From: Clostridiales bacterium
GTDB taxonomy: Bacteria > Bacillota > Clostridia > Oscillospirales > CAG-382
DNA: 6,866 nucleotides
NCBI GenBank assembly: GCA_003343885.1
Contig: QAKH01000006.1
Location: 1 to 6,866 of the forward strand
Direction: 5' to 3'
Shown here: positions 5,703 through 6,866 of the stretch, in pieces
How the letters are laid out: every line of letters starts with the position of its first letter
How positions within the stretch are numbered: position 1 is the stretch's first letter
Notes under the pieces: model-generated
What the model was told of the DNA's origin: nothing
The model's input: the letters and a program-made list of their open reading frames with translations, nothing else
Database searches by the model: none
Translations under genes and position numbers: made by a program

Positions 5703-6866
5703 ATATTTACTTATTCAAAATCAATACCTTTTGCAAATAATTTCTTTTCTTTTTAAATTTATCTGCAAGTATATACCTCTCAGACAATGGATTTTTGATG
5801 ATTCCAATTCGCCCGAGTATCAAAAATTTAAAGTTGATGAGCCACCTCTAATTAAGAAAGAGAAACTTCAGCCACAAGAACGATGGTACTACAAAGACTT
5901 TATTGCATACATAAAATGGAAATATGATGTTATTATTACTCCTGTAAAACGTCGTGGTGAATGCAATATTCCTGATGACTACATCTGTCCCCATTGCAGT
6001 GCTCCGAAGGCTTATCTTTACAGAAACAACGGTTCCAATGACCAAGTTCTCTGCAAGGTTTGCGGAAAATCTTCATCCACCTTTGTTCCTGACACTATTG
6101 CATTATTCTGTCCGCATTGCTCACATACCCTTGTAGCCAAGAAAGACCGGAAGTTTTTCAGAGTACACAAATGTGTTAATCCTAAATGTCCATACTATCT
6201 TAACAATCTTAAAAAGGTTGATAAAAAGCATCTTGCCGAGCCTTATGGTAAAAACAACTACAAACTCCACTATATCTACCGTGAATTTACTGTTGACTTT
6301 TTTGATATGGAGCTTTCATCTCTGCCAAAAAACTCATCTTCGCTTAAATTCTCAAAGCATAACGCACACATTATGTCCTTGTGCCTTACTCTGCATGTCA
6401 ATTTAGGACTATCTCTCCGCAAAACTGCTCAGGCAATGAATGACCTTTACGGTATTAAAATTTCTCATCAGATGGTTGCCAATTACGCCCGAACTGCCGC
6501 ACTTGTCATTAAACCTTTTGTTGACAACTACGATTATGAACCATCAAACACTCTTGTTGCAGATGAAACATATATTAAAATTCGTGGCATTAAAGGTTAC
6601 ATCTGGTTTATTATGGATGCGGTTTCCCGTTCCATTTTAGGCTATCAGGTTTCCGACAATCGTGGTGTCGGTCCTTGCATCCTTGCTATGCGTATGGCTT
6701 TCAGAGGTTTCAAAGACAAACTGCCTGAAAACTTTAAATTTATTGCTGACGGTTACAGTGCTTATCTTTTAGCTGCTCAACAGTTCTTTATCAAAAAAGG
6801 TAATGCTTTTAAATTTGATATTACTCAGGTTATCGGTCTCACCAATGATGACGCTGTATCTGCTGA
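5686..6866 (+). CDS. DDE transposase with N-terminal zinc knuckles, C-terminus beyond window
   Basis: The frame is open from ATG 5686 to the window edge, giving 393 residues and no stop. AAGGAG (5671-5676) sits 9 nt before the start. Residues 1-30 are hydrophobic or amphipathic. Two zinc-knuckle-like modules follow: CPHC (101-104) with CKVC (123-126), and CPHC (142-145) with Cys163 and Cys168; these probably bind the IS ends. A helical region (about 225-275, including LGLSLRKTAQAMNDLYGIKIS) resembles the helix-turn-helix that precedes the catalytic core in many transposases. The RNase H-like core starts at VADETYIKIRGIKGYIWFIMD, with Asp293 as the first catalytic residue, and continues to FIADGYSAY, with Asp355 as the second. 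The catalytic Glu should lie beyond the window. The DETYIK motif recalls IS6/IS240-type enzymes, but the zinc knuckles differ, so I do not assign a family. Nothing seen disrupts the gene. Confidence 0.88.
   Translation, partial: MNSIIQYLLIQNQYLLQIISFLFKFICKYIPLRQWIFDDSNSPEYQKFKVDEPPLIKKEKLQPQERWYYKDFIAYIKWKYDVIITPVKRRGECNIPDDYICPHCSAPKAYLYRNNGSNDQVLCKVCGKSSSTFVPDTIALFCPHCSHTLVAKKDRKFFRVHKCVNPKCPYYLNNLKKVDKKHLAEPYGKNNYKLHYIYREFTVDFFDMELSSLPKNSSSLKFSKHNAHIMSLCLTLHVNLGLSLRKTAQAMNDLYGIKISHQMVANYARTAALVIKPFVDNYDYEPSNTLVADETYIKIRGIKGYIWFIMDAVSRSILGYQVSDNRGVGPCILAMRMAFRGFKDKLPENFKFIADGYSAYLLAAQQFFIKKGNAFKFDITQVIGLTNDDAVSA

Larger units (their letters stand above)
5519..6866 (+). mobile_element. Left part of an insertion sequence, truncated by the window edge
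   Basis: A DDE transposase gene with a structured leader lies directly upstream of and divergent from livK. The likely left end is near 5519-5541, where GTCAAATTGAC (5524-5534), a 5-bp inverted repeat around one base, precedes GCCCCG and a T-rich stretch. This resembles IS ends, but the right end is outside the window, so neither terminal inverted repeats nor a target duplication can be confirmed. The element is visibly more AT-rich than the liv genes, consistent with separate origin. Confidence 0.7.

Noticed and set aside
5848..6640. Small open frames at 5848-6045 (minus) and 5954-6640 (plus)
   Set aside because: They are out-of-frame shadows of the transposase, whose continuous frame from 5686 contains coherent motifs.
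1..6866. CRISPR array, tRNA, rRNA, toxin-antitoxin or defence system
   Set aside because: No regularly spaced repeats, tRNA or rRNA signatures, or recognisable defence proteins were seen on either strand.

Overview
The window looks like a low-to-mid-GC Firmicute of the class Clostridia; I cannot name a species. The evidence is a large, Bacillus-type signal recognition particle (SRP) RNA, Gram-positive-style strong ribosome binding sites, a lipoprotein-type binding protein, and protein sequences typical of clostridial branched-chain amino-acid transporters.

Layout. Positions 1-171 hold no supportable gene. They are AT-rich with several short inverted repeats and one GC-rich hairpin. Positions ~176-475 (minus) encode the SRP RNA. 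It is closed by a 27-bp helix and has its own promoter at 565-593 (-35 TTGATT, 17-bp spacer, -10 TATAAT). Positions 634-5491 (minus) are a complete five-gene ABC importer operon, livK-livH-livM-livG-livF: a lipid-anchored binding protein, two permeases and two ATPases. The four distal genes are tightly spaced (17-bp gap, 1-nt overlap, 9-bp gap). The exception is a 135-nt livK-livH spacer holding a 13-bp stem-loop, which suggests differential expression of the binding protein. From about 5519 to the window end (plus) lies the left part of an insertion sequence. Its DDE transposase (from 5686) has zinc-knuckle motifs and runs off the right edge.

How they relate. LivK captures branched-chain amino acids (or a related small amino acid or amide) outside the membrane. 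LivH and LivM form the channel, and LivG and LivF power it. The insertion sequence sits immediately upstream of livK. If its left end is the GTCAA/TTGAC motif near 5519-5541, only about 27 bp of native DNA separate it from the livK start, so the native liv promoter would have been displaced. I find no convincing outward promoter.

The most interesting structure is in the transposase leader (5578-5702). Two interleaved inverted repeats can bury the Shine-Dalgarno site and start codon, but only in RNAs that enter from outside the element. A likely internal -10 box lies between the arms, so the element's own transcripts would lack the blocking arms. Such insulation is known in principle from other IS elements; this particular architecture would be worth testing.
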